Assembly: GCA_014378705.1 (NCBI GenBank)
Contig: JACMND010000081.1
Coordinates: 1-46,760 of the forward strand
From: Pedobacter sp.
Lineage (GTDB): Bacteria > Bacteroidota > Bacteroidia > Sphingobacteriales > Sphingobacteriaceae
Length of the DNA: 46,760 nt
Direction: 5' to 3'
Shown one piece after another: positions 45,826 to 46,760 of the stretch. The position numbers were made by a program, and so were the translations under genes. The stretch's first letter is position 1; each line of letters starts with the position of its first letter. The notes beneath the pieces were generated by a model. That model had not been told where the DNA came from, did no database searches, and worked only from the letters and a program-made list of their open reading frames with translations.

Positions 45826-46760
45826 ATGGCACAAATCAATTTTGGCGGAACAGTAGAAAACGTTGTTACCCGCGAAGAATTTCCGTTAGAAAAAGCGTTG
45901 AATATATTGGAAAAAGAAGTAGTAGCCGTAATCGGTTATGGCGTACAAGGTCCCGGGCAAGCTCTTAACCAAAGAGATAACGGGGTTAACGTTATTATTG
46001 GCCAACGTAAAAATTCAAAAAGCTGGGATAAAGCTGTCGCTGATGGATTTATTGAAGGCGAGAACCTTTTTGAAATTGAAGAAGCTTTAAAACGCGGAAC
46101 CATTATTTGTTATCTATTAAGTGATGCTGCTCAGATTGAACTCTGGCCTACCGTTAAAAAACACCTTACGCCGGGCAAAGCGCTTTACTTTTCGCATGGT
46201 TTCGGAATTACCTTTAATGAGCAAACCGGCATTATCCCTCCAGAAGGTGTGGACGTATTTTTGGTTGCCCCAAAAGGATCCGGCACTTCTTTACGCCGGA
46301 TGTTCCTTCAGGGCAGGGGTTTAAATTCCAGTTACGCTATTTTTAAAGACGCCACCGGACGGGCAAAGGAAAGAGTAATTGCATTGGGAATCGCTGTAGG
46401 TTCCGGCTATTTGTTCGAAACAGATTTCAGAAAGGAGGTTTTCAGTGATCTTACAGGTGAACGCGGTACTTTAATGGGTGCGATTCAGGGAATTTTTGCG
46501 GCTCAATACCAAGTTTTAAGAGATAACGGCCACTCGCCATCTGAGGCTTTTAACGAAACCGTTGAAGAGTTAACGCAAAGCTTAATGCCTTTAGTTGCTG
46601 AAAATGGCATGGACTGGATGTATGCAAATTGTTCTACCACTGCGCAACGTGGCGCATTAGATTGGTGGAAAAGGTTCCGCGATGCAACACAACCCGTTTT
46701 TGCAGAATTATATAAGAGCGTTGCAAGCGGAGTTGAGTCACAACGATCAATTGACTCCAA
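45826..46760 (+). CDS. ilvC: Ketol-acid reductoisomerase (partial, runs off the window)
   Basis: The frame is open from the ATG at 45826 to the window end (311 codons visible). IlvC isomerises and reduces acetolactate or acetohydroxybutyrate with NADPH. The Rossmann loop reads VAVIGYGVQGPGQALNQRDNG. Further blocks are GKALYFSHGFGI, LVAPKGSGTSLRRMFLQGRG, DLTGERGTLMGAIQG with the metal-binding acidic residues, and later ANCSTTAQRGALDWW. The class II-like extra C-terminal part would lie outside. It follows ilvN after 283 bases that hold the palindromic repeat. Confidence 0.96.
   Translation, partial: MAQINFGGTVENVVTREEFPLEKALNILEKEVVAVIGYGVQGPGQALNQRDNGVNVIIGQRKNSKSWDKAVADGFIEGENLFEIEEALKRGTIICYLLSDAAQIELWPTVKKHLTPGKALYFSHGFGITFNEQTGIIPPEGVDVFLVAPKGSGTSLRRMFLQGRGLNSSYAIFKDATGRAKERVIALGIAVGSGYLFETDFRKEVFSDLTGERGTLMGAIQGIFAAQYQVLRDNGHSPSEAFNETVEELTQSLMPLVAENGMDWMYANCSTTAQRGALDWWKRFRDATQPVFAELYKSVASGVESQRSIDS

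Overview
The window looks like chromosomal DNA from a Bacteroidota bacterium, most likely of the Sphingobacteriaceae (Pedobacter/Mucilaginibacter type). This rests on AT-rich, densely packed housekeeping genes; starts without Shine-Dalgarno sequences; promoter matches to the Bacteroidota TTTG/TAnnTTTG pattern instead of -35/-10 boxes; a bacillithiol-pathway gene (bshA); an isolated atpD-atpC pair with a short epsilon subunit; and an ilvE-D-B-N-C operon. The genus cannot be fixed from the sequence alone. I see no rRNA, tRNA, CRISPR array, phage, transposase gene or integration site.

Layout. 1-155: the last 50 codons of an anti-sigma factor. 326-5758 (minus): nnr (NAD(P)HX repair), uvrA and a lytic transglycosylase. 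5972-9011 (plus): an RsuA/RluB-type pseudouridine synthase with a 105-bp tandem repeat in its N-terminal tail, then a secreted beta-propeller lactonase. 9034-14269 (minus): bshA, a small lipoprotein, a serine hydrolase joined to an orphan GH3 C-terminal domain, and an amidohydrolase lipoprotein. 14627-20711 (plus): mutL, two rhomboid proteases, a membrane-anchored EEP phosphodiesterase and cysS. 20719-24579: small secreted proteins, a degenerate histidine kinase, an isoaspartyl peptidase and a small conserved protein. 24576-29141 (minus): two parvulin-type chaperones and a MoxR ATPase. 29294-35592: a HolD-like protein with rdgB, an LptA/OstA-like protein, tilS with a membrane PH-like protein, a DUF421 protein with a zinc ribbon, and a lone response regulator. 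35848-37767: a secreted GH20 hexosaminidase. 38037-39876: atpD-atpC with a clear promoter and terminator. 40224-46760: the branched-chain amino acid operon, cut by the window end inside ilvC.

How the genes work together. DNA and nucleotide upkeep is well represented (uvrA, mutL, rdgB and possibly a polymerase III psi-like subunit). So is envelope biogenesis (two PpiC chaperones, OstA-like protein, lytic transglycosylase, GH20, serine hydrolase). The ilv genes form one almost complete isoleucine/valine pathway.

Most notable observations. (1) The ilv leader has all parts of a classical ribosome-mediated attenuator: a 31-codon leader peptide with Ile-Leu-Leu-Leu near its end, a terminator with nine Ts, and a 6-bp antiterminator whose 5' arm overlaps the last codons of the leader peptide. 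(2) The ORF before rdgB has the layout of the gammaproteobacterial psi subunit HolD. (3) A nested palindromic repeat sits between ilvN and ilvC. (4) A GH3 C-terminal domain without its catalytic domain is fused to a beta-lactamase-like domain. (5) A histidine-kinase-like protein keeps its H-box but has lost its ATP-binding motifs.
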